NCBI GenBank assembly: GCA_009746045.1
Contig: RPFO01000253.1
Location: forward strand, 2,961,475-3,025,474
Origin: Mesostigma viride
Lineage: Eukaryota > Streptophyta > Mesostigmatophyceae > Mesostigmatales > Mesostigmataceae
Direction of reading: 5' to 3'
DNA: 64,000 nucleotides
This document shows, one piece after another, positions 30,461 through 41,336 of the stretch. The notes beneath the pieces were generated by a model. It saw nothing but the letters and a program-made list of their open reading frames with translations. It was not told the origin of the DNA and made no database searches. Each line of letters starts with the position of its first letter. The stretch's first letter is position 1. The translations under genes were made by a program, and so were the position numbers.

Positions 30461-31017
30461 CTCTCTCCGGTAAGAGATTTTCCGCAGTTTGGCTGTTTCG
30501 AAACGTTAATTAAGTGAGATGCCTTCGGATCAGGAGACTCACACAGCCGCGAAATCATGCCAAAGGTCATATGTTCGATCCCTTGCTGGTAGCTTCTGAG
30601 CTTTCTTATTTTCTGTGTTCCGCGGAATCTCAGATTTGGGCCGCTAGCGTTTTCACGTTTGTTGCTTTCTGATCCGACGACAACGTTGTGCCTTGCTCGT
30701 GTGACATCTGGCGCATGGTGTGATTCATGTGTATGGTGCTGCCTTGCCACATGGGGCTGCTTTGCCATAAGAGTGAGTGTTGGGTTCTACACATTTGCTG
30801 CATGGACCGTCAGGTGCTGGTGAGCTCTTCCTTGTAGAATGGTGATGTCTATGTCAAGGATCTGATTTCTTTTGCTCTTGCGTATATTGTGTCGGTTTGC
30901 TTTATTTCTTGCAGGGACCACGAGAGTAAAATGCAAGCGGTTCCACTTTCAAGTCAGCATGTGACGCCCTGTCGACCGGCCCGCTTTGTTAGCTAGCTAC
31001 CATATAGTATTTGATGA

Positions 31018-31168
31018 TAGGCATTGAATGCGTAAGATGTCATAACGCCATAACAGACTGTGTTGAACAGGCATTGAATGCCAAAGATGTCATAACGCCA
31101 TAACAGACTGTGTTGAACAGGCATATTTGAATGCCGAAGATGTACATAACGCCATAACAGTGTTGAAT
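31018..31168 (+). repeat. Tandem repeat, about three 60-bp units
   Basis: Units contain GGCATTGAATGC, then a short spacer, then CATAACGCCATAACAG and GTGTTGAA. The third unit is slightly shortened and diverged. Confidence 0.8.
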
Positions 31169-31329
31169 AGTTGAATCAACGGGTTCTTGCAGCTGTAAAC
31201 ATTAAAATTATTCAAACATTTAATGAAAAAATCATTATTGTTCGTGCTGTCTTGAACAGCGGTTGTTACTGGCACTGCATGCATGTGTCTGCTGCCAGCA
31301 TATTGCATTATGGGTGTGTTTTTCAGCGC

Positions 31330-31690
31330 TGTGTTTTCTCACTTTTCTCACGTCCTGTTTTTCTCACTTTTCTCACTTTTCTCACGTCCTGTTTTTCTCA
31401 CTTTTCTCACTTTTCTCACGTCCTGATTTTCTCACTTTTCTCACGTTTCACACCTCCCGTTTTTCTCACTTATCTCACGTCCTGTTTTTTGAGATTTTTC
31501 TCACGTTTTTCCCCTTTTTTCACCTTTTTGGGGCAATCTCACCCGGGTGAGAAACGTGTTTTCTCACCCATTCTCACCCCATTCTCACCCTTTTTTCTCA
31601 CCTTTCTCACCCATTCTCACCCATTTCTCACCCTTTTTCTCACCTTTCTCACCCTTTTTCTCACCATTTCTCACCCATTCTCAAAGCCGA
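31330..31690 (+). repeat. Right subterminal TTCTCAC array of the CACTA-like element
   Basis: Dense TTTTCTCAC and TTCTCACCC copies lie in inverted orientation to the left array, directly inside the right terminal repeat. Confidence 0.85.
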
Positions 31691-31704
31691 GTTCCTAGTG
31701 GTTG

Positions 31705-31783
31705 GGTGCGGGGCTTGTGATTTATTGTAATAAACACATGCGTTAGGCCATTGAGCATTGAGAGGTCCATTCGTTTATTAACT
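31705..31783 (+). repeat. 5' LTR of copia element, right part
   Basis: These 79 bases match 42,074-42,152 (GGTGCGGGGCTTGTG … TTTATTAACT). A poly(A)-type AATAAA is near 31,729. Confidence 0.95.
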
Positions 31784-31814
31784 TGAATTAAAGTCGTTTA
31801 CCATAGACAAAATC

Positions 31815-34800
31815 ATGGGAGATCCTATTATGCCAGGCCTGAAATTCAAAAAGAAGCGGATAGATGATGCTGGCTGGCAGACGGTGCCAACAGTAGAGGA
31901 GAAGGCTGCGGCCAAGAAAATTAAAAAAGCAAGAAGGGCGCAGGCGGAGCAGGAACAGCTAGTGGCTAGGCAGCTAGCGACAGCAATGGCTCAGCAAAGC
32001 GTCAAGGCAGCCGCCCAAGAGCGGCAGCTGGCAGCCCTGCAAAAACAGGTAACCTCCTTGGCCGAACAGGCCGAAAAATCTGTTTTTTCTAGCCCAGCTA
32101 GCTCGCAAAAATCCGTAAGCAGTATGCGGTCCCCCAGCCCTCAGGCAAGCCCCGCTGACCTCCCCGCTAAGGCACCGTCCCAACCTCCTCAGGAGGAGGG
32201 CGGAATAGCCAAAAGCGGTGGAGAACAAGCGGGGGTGCCGATCGTCCCCTCATCCGCTCAGAAAGCGGGGGGGTACGAGAGGAAGCTGAAGAGGGACGCA
32301 TACATGTTCAAAATGCGGACCAAGAAGGTCCCAGGACCCGTCATCGGCAGCATTCAGCTGTCTGATGACGAGGTCACCCTCTCCCCAGGGGTTTCTGATG
32401 GGGAGATTGAGATGAATCCACTCAATCAGGCGGTCGAACAGGCCGCCGCCCAGTTTGTAGAGGCACGCCGTCTTGCACAGCAAGAGCGGGACCGCAAAAA
32501 GACAGCGGCCCGCAACATGACTGCTGAAAAGCAGCTGGCTGCCATGCAAGCTGGAGAGGTGCTCCATGAGCGCCTCTTCAATGAGCTGGTTGTTGCACAG
32601 GGGGACGAGGGGGTCACGCTAACAGCGGACCAACTCAATTCCCTCCTGTTGCAGCTGACCAAGCTGCAGGAGAAGATGCAGGCAACAGAAACGCCTGCAC
32701 TCCCTGCACATACCCTCCCCACCCCTGGCACTGATTTGAGCCAAAGGGTGGTTGGAGGGGCCGTGTCACCAAGGGTGCTGCAGGGCAAGAGCCAGGGCAC
32801 TGTCCCCAGCTCCCCCAGCAAACCCCCAAGTGACCCGGATGCCCAGGAGCTCCACCGCCGCAAGGTGGTGGAGAATAAACTCCTAGAGGCCATGATAGCC
32901 CGTGAGGGCGGCCTGGCAGCCCAAGCAGCAGCGCTGCAGCAGCTTGGCCAGGCCAAGGGTTTTCCTACCAGCAGTGGAGTAAGGCAAGGGGAACAAGACC
33001 CTGCGCCTGCAGCTGGAACACCACCAGCCACTGCACTAGCACAGCAAGCTGGAACACAACCACCTTCTGCGGAGGCCCAGCAGACTGCACCCACACCAGG
33101 GCAGTCAGATAAGAGCAAGGCGGTGGCAAAAGGGACCCCAGTGGACCCAACCCCACCCACCCTTAAGGGGGACGTCCAAGAGCTGCTTGCCATACTCACG
33201 GCACAGCTCAAGACCATGGCCACCAACCCCATGGACGACCTGTCGCGCACCCAGCTGGATGGCCTCCTGGCCAGTATCTCCCAGCTGGAAAGGGGCAGGG
33301 CGAACATGGAGGAGGCTGATCTTCAACAAGCAGTCAAGACTTTCTTGGCTGAAAAGAAGGACCCGGTCAAAGGTACGTTTAACCCAAAACAAAAAGAATC
33401 TAAAATAGAAATCCCTGGCTTACCTGAGGGTTACACCCAGGAACAGGCCAAGGAATTTTTGTTTAGCCTGAACTACTGTTTTGAGTCTCTGAATGTCCAG
33501 AACTGGTTCAGTGCCTTGCGTGCATCCACCACCATCCATAGGTCAGCCCCAGCCATTAAAACCTTGGTCCAGATTTACCAAGAAAAGGCTGGGACACCTA
33601 ACCTAGCAATTGCATTGTGGCCAGCCTTCATGGATGAGCTTAAGCACTTGCTGGTGGATAGGACACAGTTTGAATCCATCCGTGGTTTCAACTGGCTTAA
33701 TGCTTACCAGGTCAACAAGCAAGACTATGCCACTGATTGCAAGAATTATAGGTTGGCTGTAGAAAAGGACCCTGATCTCAGGGGTCTGCCTGCTAGCTAC
33801 CTGCTGTATTCATGGTTGTCAAATGCTAACCTGGACAAAGCTGTGTACGCCACTGTGGTTGCAGGTCTCAAACCTCTGTGGAACGATTTCCGGGCGGGGA
33901 TGAACCATATCCAAGACTGCCTGACTCCCCTGGCTATAGGTGCTCCGTCTGCAACCCCAACCCCCAAGGTCCAACAGACCCAAGGGAAGGGGCAAGGAAA
34001 AAAGCGCCAGCTAGGGGGGCAGCAGGGCGGCCAGTCCAAGAAGGCCAAGGGCAACCAGCCCCAAGGCCAGCCGGGACAGCCTGCTCAGCTCAAGCCAAAC
34101 CAGTGGAGGCGGCCCACCCCCCCCACACCTGCCCCACCCACCCCTGCACCCACTGCTCAGCCCCCCCATGCAGGTCCCAAGAACAAGTGCACCCGGTGTG
34201 GCACCAAGGGACACCAGCGGGCGGACTGCAAGTGGAACCCCGCAGTAGGCGACGTGGACCTCTGCTTCGGTTGCAAGCACCCCCGCCATCTGCCCCCCGG
34301 CACGTGGTGCGACCGGCAGGACAAGGCTCCAAAAGGATGTACGTCCTCACAGCACGCCTATGTGGATTTATATGATCTCATTATCATTGGGGATAAAGAC
34401 AAGGGACTGCTAGATTTTGAGGCAGCTCAGAAAATCTCCTCCACGTATAATGTGATACTGCCCTACCTCAAAGCTCTTACCCCAGCTGCTGTTGACACAG
34501 TAGACTTAAGGGAACTAGCAACCCAGCTCCACATAGCCATGGGTCATGAGGTGGTGGCAGAAAAGATTGCCAGAAGAGCAGGAGGTTCACGACTCAGGAA
34601 TGCTGTCAGGTTGGCTAGAAAACACTGCCAGCAATGTCAGTTCCATGGCCCAAAACCTCCCAAATGGCATGTCGCAACACCACCCACCCAAAGGGGAATA
34701 ATTGTGGGTGATGTCGTGCATATCGATGGTGAACAATATCTGATCCTAAAAGACACATGGTCCAGATTCACTGTCATGGAACCCCTACCTGGCATGGCTA

Positions 34801-35159
34801 AAGAGCAACTGCGTGCAGCACTTGTGATAGCATTGCCCAGATTCTACCCAGTTGACACTATACTGCTTGATCAACAGTTTAGCTGTCTGGCTGAGTGTGA
34901 AGGATGGGATGCTAATATTGAGATTGCTGGATTGCAAGATCATGAAGGGCAGGGTGTCATTGAAAGAACCATCAGGTCAGTCAAAACTTTAGTGGCGAAA
35001 TCCACTGACCTGAAAGCCACATCTGGAAGCTATGCTGACAGAGCACTGTGGTGCAGTGAAATCTGTGCTACACTTAACTCGTCGTCTGTCCCTGGTCCTC
35101 TACGGAGGACTGAGTTGAACTCAGTCCTCTCTAGAGGACCGAGTTTTTGGGTTTCGTAG
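31815..35159 (+). CDS. Copia gag and integrase, one frame (interrupted at 35,077)
   Basis: ATG at 31,815, 31 bases after the LTR. The N-terminal 550 or so residues are rich in Ala, Gln, Lys and Pro with coiled-coil character. A gag-like helical domain follows (about 535-690). A zinc knuckle CTRCGTKGHQRADC begins near residue 792, followed by CFGCKHPRHL. The integrase begins near 900: HIAMGHEVV and CQQCQF form the HHCC site. The core has Asp in VVHIDGEQY, Asp in TILLDQQF and Glu in GVIERTIRS. No protease lies between gag and integrase, which is unusual. True element coding ends at 35,077; the last 27 codons are read from the inserted transposon. Precise removal of the insert (1,722 bases including one TTAA) rejoins the frame with that starting at 36,810. 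Confidence 0.87.
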   Translation: MGDPIMPGLKFKKKRIDDAGWQTVPTVEEKAAAKKIKKARRAQAEQEQLVARQLATAMAQQSVKAAAQERQLAALQKQVTSLAEQAEKSVFSSPASSQKSVSSMRSPSPQASPADLPAKAPSQPPQEEGGIAKSGGEQAGVPIVPSSAQKAGGYERKLKRDAYMFKMRTKKVPGPVIGSIQLSDDEVTLSPGVSDGEIEMNPLNQAVEQAAAQFVEARRLAQQERDRKKTAARNMTAEKQLAAMQAGEVLHERLFNELVVAQGDEGVTLTADQLNSLLLQLTKLQEKMQATETPALPAHTLPTPGTDLSQRVVGGAVSPRVLQGKSQGTVPSSPSKPPSDPDAQELHRRKVVENKLLEAMIAREGGLAAQAAALQQLGQAKGFPTSSGVRQGEQDPAPAAGTPPATALAQQAGTQPPSAEAQQTAPTPGQSDKSKAVAKGTPVDPTPPTLKGDVQELLAILTAQLKTMATNPMDDLSRTQLDGLLASISQLERGRANMEEADLQQAVKTFLAEKKDPVKGTFNPKQKESKIEIPGLPEGYTQEQAKEFLFSLNYCFESLNVQNWFSALRASTTIHRSAPAIKTLVQIYQEKAGTPNLAIALWPAFMDELKHLLVDRTQFESIRGFNWLNAYQVNKQDYATDCKNYRLAVEKDPDLRGLPASYLLYSWLSNANLDKAVYATVVAGLKPLWNDFRAGMNHIQDCLTPLAIGAPSATPTPKVQQTQGKGQGKKRQLGGQQGGQSKKAKGNQPQGQPGQPAQLKPNQWRRPTPPTPAPPTPAPTAQPPHAGPKNKCTRCGTKGHQRADCKWNPAVGDVDLCFGCKHPRHLPPGTWCDRQDKAPKGCTSSQHAYVDLYDLIIIGDKDKGLLDFEAAQKISSTYNVILPYLKALTPAAVDTVDLRELATQLHIAMGHEVVAEKIARRAGGSRLRNAVRLARKHCQQCQFHGPKPPKWHVATPPTQRGIIVGDVVHIDGEQYLILKDTWSRFTVMEPLPGMAKEQLRAALVIALPRFYPVDTILLDQQFSCLAECEGWDANIEIAGLQDHEGQGVIERTIRSVKTLVAKSTDLKATSGSYADRALWCSEICATLNSSSVPGPLRRTELNSVLSRGPSFWVS

Positions 35160-36795
35160 AAAATTCGCCCCGGTCAGAATGTTTGACAAAAAAATTCTCT
35201 CAAAATTTATTCAAATACTACGTGAAAAGATCTTTCTTGGACATATTTTTGGGATTTTTTTGGATTTGGTATGCGCGGCTAACTGTACGGTCAAAGTACA
35301 GGTGGTAAGGGTACTTTTCCACGTGAAACGCGAGTTCCGGAAATGCACGACCTAGCCATGGCGGCTCGCGCCCATGCATGCAGTTTACGTTTGCGGACGA
35401 GTTAGCCGTCCAAACTCAGTAAATAGATTTAACATGCCCTAAAGATGATATAAATCAATTTTTAGCTCGCGGGGATGCGATTTACCCGGTGTCGGCACTG
35501 TTCTTGCTGGAAAAAACTGCGATAAGGCAGGTCGACGGAATTGATTACTGCGCTTGCTTTCCGGCGCAATTTCAATGGCTGATAGGTTTCTTTCTACATG
35601 TTAACATGAGTTGCATTAGAATATATTGAGTGACAGTATAGATTTGATGATCTCGACCATTCTGTCACGTCATGGTCTATGTGCCGCAAAGTGCCACTTT
35701 TGCGGGCACCGCCTGGGCCAAGGTAACGCCAGCCGTGCCAGGTAAAGCCGGATAATCGTTGCCTCTTCGTTCCTTGATGTTCGTACATGAGTTTAAGCTT
35801 GCGAGGCGTTGTCAGGTTCAAGTCTTGATGCTCTTTCTTGACCGTTGCCTGCCCCTCTCTAAAACCCCCTTTTCAGATGATGTTAGCAGGCATTTGCCTT
35901 AACCCAGTGTAGTTGTGCAGGGTTTTAGGAGCTGTGCAGGTTTAAACACCTTCATAGATGTTAGTTATTCTTTTGCTACGTTCATACTGCATGATTGTGT
36001 GGCCACGGGCTGCGTCAAGGGTGCATTCAAGCTTTTACGGGTGAGTGAAAAGTCTTGGTGACAAACCACTGCCATCATGTGCCAGCAACTATGTTGGCCA
36101 CATCATGGCAAGGCAAAACAGTTATAGCCATATCTATTGTTGTTTGAAACAATGGAAATATGCTTAACCTACCCATTATATTGGTGGTTGACACTTATAA
36201 CATAACCCTTTGTTGGTAGGTATCCAAGCCCATTCCCTACATGCATGCATAGGCTCTCACTACATGATAAGGCATGATATACCTGAAGTATGATGATGCA
36301 AGTGTGTTGTCCTGTAATGCTTGAAGGGAAATGAGTTGATTGGGATGGTTGGTGGCCACGGTGATGTAGTATGACCGCACTTACATGCTAGCAAAGTTAG
36401 CAAAAGCCCCATTCCTCTCCTGAGGACTGAGAGTTTTTTAATTGTTTCAGGCAGTTGCAGTGGCCAAATGGAGCCCAGTTTTTTGCCACGCTTCAAGAAC
36501 TATGTTGTTTACATGCCTATATTTTTTCTTCATGCACCAGGATTTGATTGAATTTTTCCCACTCGTTCTTATCCCGAAAAATGCAAATTCGCGAGGGGCG
36601 CCCAACGTCCGTGTAATTTTCAGGTGTTCGGGTCAAGTTTTCACATATGCAGTATTTTTGCCAACAAAATGATATCTAGTACACCCCAGATCCACATCAA
36701 AACATTTGGGATGGACCCCCCACCTAGTCGCTACACGCGGTTGAAAATTGTCAACTCAGTCCTCCTGTGAGGACTGAGTTGGGACAGACGACGAG
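35078..36795. mobile_element. TTAA-flanked DNA transposon (non-autonomous) in the copia integrase
   Basis: The ends CTCGTCGTCTGTCCC and GGGACAGACGACGAG are a perfect 15-bp inverted repeat, flanked by TTAA on both sides (35,074-35,077 and 36,796-36,799). Just inside each end are palindromes built on GGACTGAGTT/AACTCAGTCC. No transposase ORF is present. TTAA duplication is typical of piggyBac-type elements, but these termini do not start with the common CCC, so the superfamily is open. Confidence 0.87.
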
Positions 36796-36809
36796 TTAAC
36801 CTTAGACCT

Positions 36810-38990
36810 GTGTTGCATGCACCATGGGGGGAAATCCTTCCCATTGGCTTACAGGCAGGTGTGTACCCTCCAGAGGTATTAGCTCTGTATAACACAGTAA
36901 GAGCTAAAGTGGCTGATAAGCTAGCTGAAAAGGACATAACACACCCCAGAACAGTATTCCAACTGGGTGAACAAGTCCTATATTTCAAAGAAACCAAACA
37001 TGGCAAGACAGGCATGTGGTATGGTCCGTGCACTGTTCTAAGAATGACCAAAAAAGGAAAAAATATGGATATTCGAAGTTTGGAAACAGGGAGAAAACAC
37101 AGGGTGAGCAGTCATAGAGTTAAGAAGTATTTCCCTCCTTTGGCAGACGTGCCAGGGGAAGAGTCCTTGAACATGGATTCCCTCCTTAACTCTGGTGAGC
37201 AAGCAGAACCACCCAGCATTCCAACACCAGGAGCTGATGATGGCACTACCACACCCTCTGTCATTCCTCCACCCCTCAGTGAGGTACGTGTCACCCCACA
37301 ACCTGGTGTAAGTCCCTCTGGGCAGAGTTCAACCAGGCATGAGGTACCAGAGCAAAACAAAGGCAATCCAGCTGAGTTCAAATCCAAGCTAGAAAAAGCC
37401 CTGGCAGCTCTGCATAAGGCTCACAAGAGCAAGGCTAAACAAGCCTCAGGTTTGGCCAAGGTCTCTGCTGTGTGCTCCGATTATAGCCAGGAATCCTGCA
37501 TCCTAGCTGTGGACACTCAGGCACAGGTCAGTGTGATCAGTGCACAAGCCATTCCTGGTCTGCAACTTGCACCCTCACCATGGACACAGGTGCAAGATTT
37601 TTCAGGCAAAACAACCTTAGGTGTGTTGGGTCAAGTAATGATCCCCATACTTGGCATCCAGACACCTTTCCAGGTAGTGGAAGGGTACATGGGCAATGCT
37701 TTGTTGGGAGAACCCTTTATCTCTTACCCAGGTGTCACCATCACTGCTAGCCAGCTGCGTGTGACTGGGGTAGGAGCCATTCCCTTGGATCACTACAAGA
37801 TTCCATTGTCCCAACTGGTTCATGGATTAGATGCCTATATCAAGGCCATTAACATCAAATATGGGCCAGGTGAAATCCCTGACCTAGAGAAAAAGGTGCA
37901 CAATCAAAGGCCACACCCGCAGTCCTTTGGGGTTGGAAAGTGGGACTTAGCCATGCACTCTCCTCACAACTATGATGCTCTAATCCAACAATGCAAAACA
38001 CAAAAAGGGTTTCAAAAATGGATCCAAGCCATTAGGCACCAAGCCCGCGAAGAGTGGGTGCTGCCAAACCCTAAGCATCCTGACTATAAGCCACCTGTCA
38101 CTCCTGTCTGGGAAATTCCAGAAGGTGCCAAAAAGTTGAGACTCAAGTTTGTGCTAAAACACAAGGCACAGCCAGTAGGCTCACCTATATATCATGCTAG
38201 GCCATGTGTGACAGAATTAAAAGGCATGTCAAAACTGTCCAAGGGTGAACTCTACACTCCTGGGCTGCAGCAAACATCCCTCAGGATACTGCTCTCTGTC
38301 TTCCTCCACCATCTCAATGCTGGCCAAGATTATGCCTGCAAAGCTACTGATATCAAAAGGGCTTTCCTTAGAGGGGACCCTGATAAAGCGCAAGATGTGT
38401 GGAAGGGTCAGGTCTATGTGGTTCCCACCCCTGCTGCATGGGCACATGATATTGATGAGCCATATCTACTCCTAAATCTAGGGGTGGAAGGTTTGCAAAG
38501 TGCTCCCACTATCTTCAGAAAATCAGCAGAAGAGGTGTTCAAGAAACTTAATGCCACTTATGATGATCTGGACCCTTGTCTCTTTGCTGTGCCCACACCC
38601 TCTGGCTTGCTCCTGTTTGTGTGGCATGGTGATGACCAACTGATTTGTGGACCAAGAGCTGAAGTTGACAAGTTCATTCAGCAGGTTCAGCAGTCATATG
38701 AGATTGGAAAGCAGACAGAGCTGGGGCCAGAACCCCTACAGTTCTGTGGCATAATGCTAGCACTGGAAGAGCAACAGGAACAGTGGGTGTGTACTCTATC
38801 CCCGCCTGCCCAGTACTTAGAAGAATGCCTAGAGCTGCTTGATATTCCGTGCATTCCTGCTCACATGTGTGCTACTGTCAAAGGAAAATTAGGGTGGCTG
38901 AGTGCTATCTGTGCACCTCATCTGGCAGTGGTCAGCAGGATTGATGACACAGTATTACAAACCATGAAACCTAATGTTAAGCCTCCCACG
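36810..38990 (+). CDS. Copia integrase C-terminus, protease-like domain and reverse transcriptase
   Basis: This continues the upstream frame after the TTAA insertion. First comes the integrase C-terminal part (GKTGMWYGPCTVLRM … VKKYFPP). Around residues 225-320 a retropepsin-like region appears: VDTQAQVSVIS, GQVMIPILG and NALLGEPF. It lies between integrase and RT, whereas copia elements normally place protease before integrase. The canonical DTG is DTQ here. RT follows with ATDIKRAFLRG and the catalytic pair in WHGDDQLICG. The open frame runs to 39,026, but from about 38,991 it is inserted sequence. RNase H resumes at 40,728. Confidence 0.82.
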
Positions 38991-40727
38991 GTCCTAAATT
39001 TAGGACTTTGTCCTAAATCGTCCTAGTGGTCACTATAACCGAGGTACCGGGGGGGGGGTCACTATATGGACCGTACCCCATGTCCACCGTACCCGGCATG
39101 ATGTACCCGACCCGTGGTACCGGCACATGGTACCCGGATTCCGTACCCGGGTACCGGGTATAATGGCGGGAAAGTAGGTACCTCGACCAAAAATATAACC
39201 GATTTTGGAGCGAAAAAGTGGGTGCGGGAATGAAGTGAGGTGGATATGGCGACCTGACAATCGTGGCCGGCGTTTTCACGTGCGTTTATCATTTCGGGCG
39301 CCCAGTAGCAAAAACGAAAGGTTGTTAGTTATGCTTAAAGGCTGTGAATATTTTCTGCGCAAGTTTTTATGTGTAGCGCTGTAGCACAGCGGCACAACAC
39401 AAATGGGTCGCAGATCGCCTGCTCGCGGAGGGTCGATTTTGGCACAAACATGTTAGTGTATTAGCAATGGTGGTGCGAATCAAGCCAGGAAATTTTTGTG
39501 GACGATTTTTATTATAGTCTGGAGTTTAGAAACGGAGTATTTGACATGGGAGCGCCTGGGCCGTGATATTCTTGCCCGATTTCCATTGTCGACCATGTTT
39601 TAGGGACGTTCAGGCTGGGCAGCGAGCGCACCTTATAGGTCTTCACTTTCGGTATTTCTTGGACCTAGAACGCAGCACAAGCGTGGTTTATATCATTGTC
39701 GAACCGGTTGGCCAGCTTTGGTGCGCTCAGCTCTCGGAAAGCTGACCTCGCTGCGGATTTCAGCGACTTTTTTGCAACCATCTGGAATGAGGCGACGTAA
39801 GTAGCAGGTACGTGCCGGGTTGTCCTAGATCATGAGTGCAACTGGCAACGCTGTCGTGGTGTTTTGAGTCAGCCAGCTATGCCTAAAAAGAGGGGACGCT
39901 CTCTGTGCACATAACTGTCACACATAGTTGGTTTACGTCATACAATTTTTTACGTCTCTATCTTCGTCGTCCGCTGCAGCTAAAACACACATGCGTAAGA
40001 GCAGTTTTACTCATGTGTTAGTTATAAACCATGGTCCTATGGCCTGCAGTCGTTCAGGGTGTTCTCAGACAGTATATACAGTATGGTTTACGTGTTACAT
40101 GCACCCTGAATTCGCTCACAAAGCGTTGCATGTTAGCACACCGTTGTTTTGTAACTTGATTTGGCTGCATTCATGTGTTAGTTGCAATGCAAATGCATTG
40201 TTTTTTCATCGCTGGGTGGTGGCCAGCATGTCCGTGATGTCAAAGAAGGTTTGGCATATGCTTAGAGAAAGTTTACCGCAAGGGGTGGGCCATGTTCAAG
40301 CCGGGCAACCTCAGCAACCATGCAACCGTATATTGCATTACCTGCACCATCTGTGACACCGTTAAGCACGCGTATATATAGAGGCAGCCACAGCAGGGTA
40401 TGGCCTTGTTATACGCTGCCCCGCCATCCCAAGGCCTCGTAGGGTCCCCTAGCGCTTGTAAGATGCTCAAGGGACCGTGTGGATAGCATGGTCATGCGTT
40501 GACACTAATTGGTCCTAATGGTCCTAAAACCCACATTTTGGCCAAATTCGCGCTTTGAGGTCTGGCAGGTGGCAGGGCCCATTCATGCACTAAATGTAAT
40601 TATTTGACCCCAGGTTTTTTATAGAAACTAAAAAAGTGTGTTATCTGTCATGGGCACGAATGCCAGGGTCAAATTTTAATGTTTGCATATATATATTGTA
40701 ATTCCACTTGGTCCTAAATTTAGGACT
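38991..40727. mobile_element. Palindrome-ended insertion between copia RT and RNase H
   Basis: The 16-bp palindrome GTCCTAAATTTAGGAC occurs at both junctions (38,991-39,006 and 40,711-40,726). Further GGTCCTAA/GTCCTAAA motifs lie just inside (39,009-39,026 and 40,513-40,530). RT coding stops at the left junction and RNase H resumes in the same frame at the right. No transposase-like ORF is seen. The exact ends and target duplication are ambiguous because the palindrome sits at the edge. It is probably a non-autonomous DNA transposon. Confidence 0.7.
39040..39175. repeat. GTACC-rich low-complexity patch
   Basis: Many copies of GTACC, GGTACC and TACCCGG occur in about 135 bases, after a G11 run. 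It is part of the palindrome-ended insertion. Confidence 0.6.
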
Positions 40728-41336
40728 TTTACTGGGAAGATGGACACTAAGGATCTCCAGAAGCTACTAAAGGCTGGACCTTCCCTTGTCATTCATCCAC
40801 TCAACCTCATGGAAGATATTCACATCAACTGTCTGATGGACAGCTCCATGGAGAGTAGGGTCATAACAAAAATGGATGCCAGGGAGGCTGGGGTGTTCTT
40901 CCTTACCAACAAGGGAGACTATATGTCCATGGTGTCGTGGTACAGCAGATTGCATCGCAGAAAAGCTGTTGGCAGTAACTCTGCTGAGTGCCGTGCTGTG
41001 GTGTCTGCTGTGCAGCATGCTCGATCCCTTCAGCACATACTAACCTGGTTGCAAACTCAGGCTGGCAGCAAGGCTGATGTGCATGCTCACTTACACACTG
41101 ACAGTCAGTCAGTCATTAGTTTCCTTAACAAGAAATCTGTGACTGCTGCTGTGCATACTGATCTGGACTGGGTGATTTTGAAACAGGAAACAAGCTATTT
41201 TTCCAGCTGGCAGCATCTGCCAGACGAGGAGAACCTGGCTGACGCATTGACCAAGATTCCGTCATTAGCAGCAACCCAGTACCAGCTTCTGTGTGATGCA
41301 ATGAATCCCTATCTGTCTAGTCAGACAAATGGATGA
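40728..41336 (+). CDS. Copia RNase H domain (C-terminal part of pol)
   Basis: About 200 residues continue the RT frame after the insertion. Landmarks are SNSAECRAVVSAVQHA, HTDSQSVISFL and ENLADALTKIP, the last being the typical copia RNase H ending. The frame ends at 41,336, 373 bases before the 3' LTR. The enzyme degrades RNA in the RNA-DNA hybrid. Confidence 0.88.
   Translation, partial: FTGKMDTKDLQKLLKAGPSLVIHPLNLMEDIHINCLMDSSMESRVITKMDAREAGVFFLTNKGDYMSMVSWYSRLHRRKAVGSNSAECRAVVSAVQHARSLQHILTWLQTQAGSKADVHAHLHTDSQSVISFLNKKSVTAAVHTDLDWVILKQETSYFSSWQHLPDEENLADALTKIPSLAATQYQLLCDAMNPYLSSQTNG

Larger units (their letters stand above)
27721..31700 (+). mobile_element. CACTA-like DNA transposon in the copia 5' LTR
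   Basis: The 3,980-bp insert begins CACTAGGAACTC and ends GAGTTCCTAGTG, perfect 12-bp terminal inverted repeats. It is flanked by a 4-bp duplication GTTG (27,717-27,720 and 31,701-31,704). The uninterrupted 3' LTR shows the empty site. Both ends carry dense subterminal arrays of GTGAGAA/TTCTCAC motifs in opposite orientation, typical of transposase-binding arrays in CACTA (En/Spm) elements. No transposase is recognised, so it is probably non-autonomous. A 4-bp duplication is slightly longer than the usual 3 bp. Confidence 0.85.

Noticed and set aside
35078-35159. Last 27 codons of the copia gag-integrase frame
   Set aside because: They are read from the inserted TTAA transposon, not from the retrotransposon.
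39013-39292. Overlapping minus-strand frames of 75-88 codons
   Set aside because: They arise from the GTACC-rich patch and show no domain.
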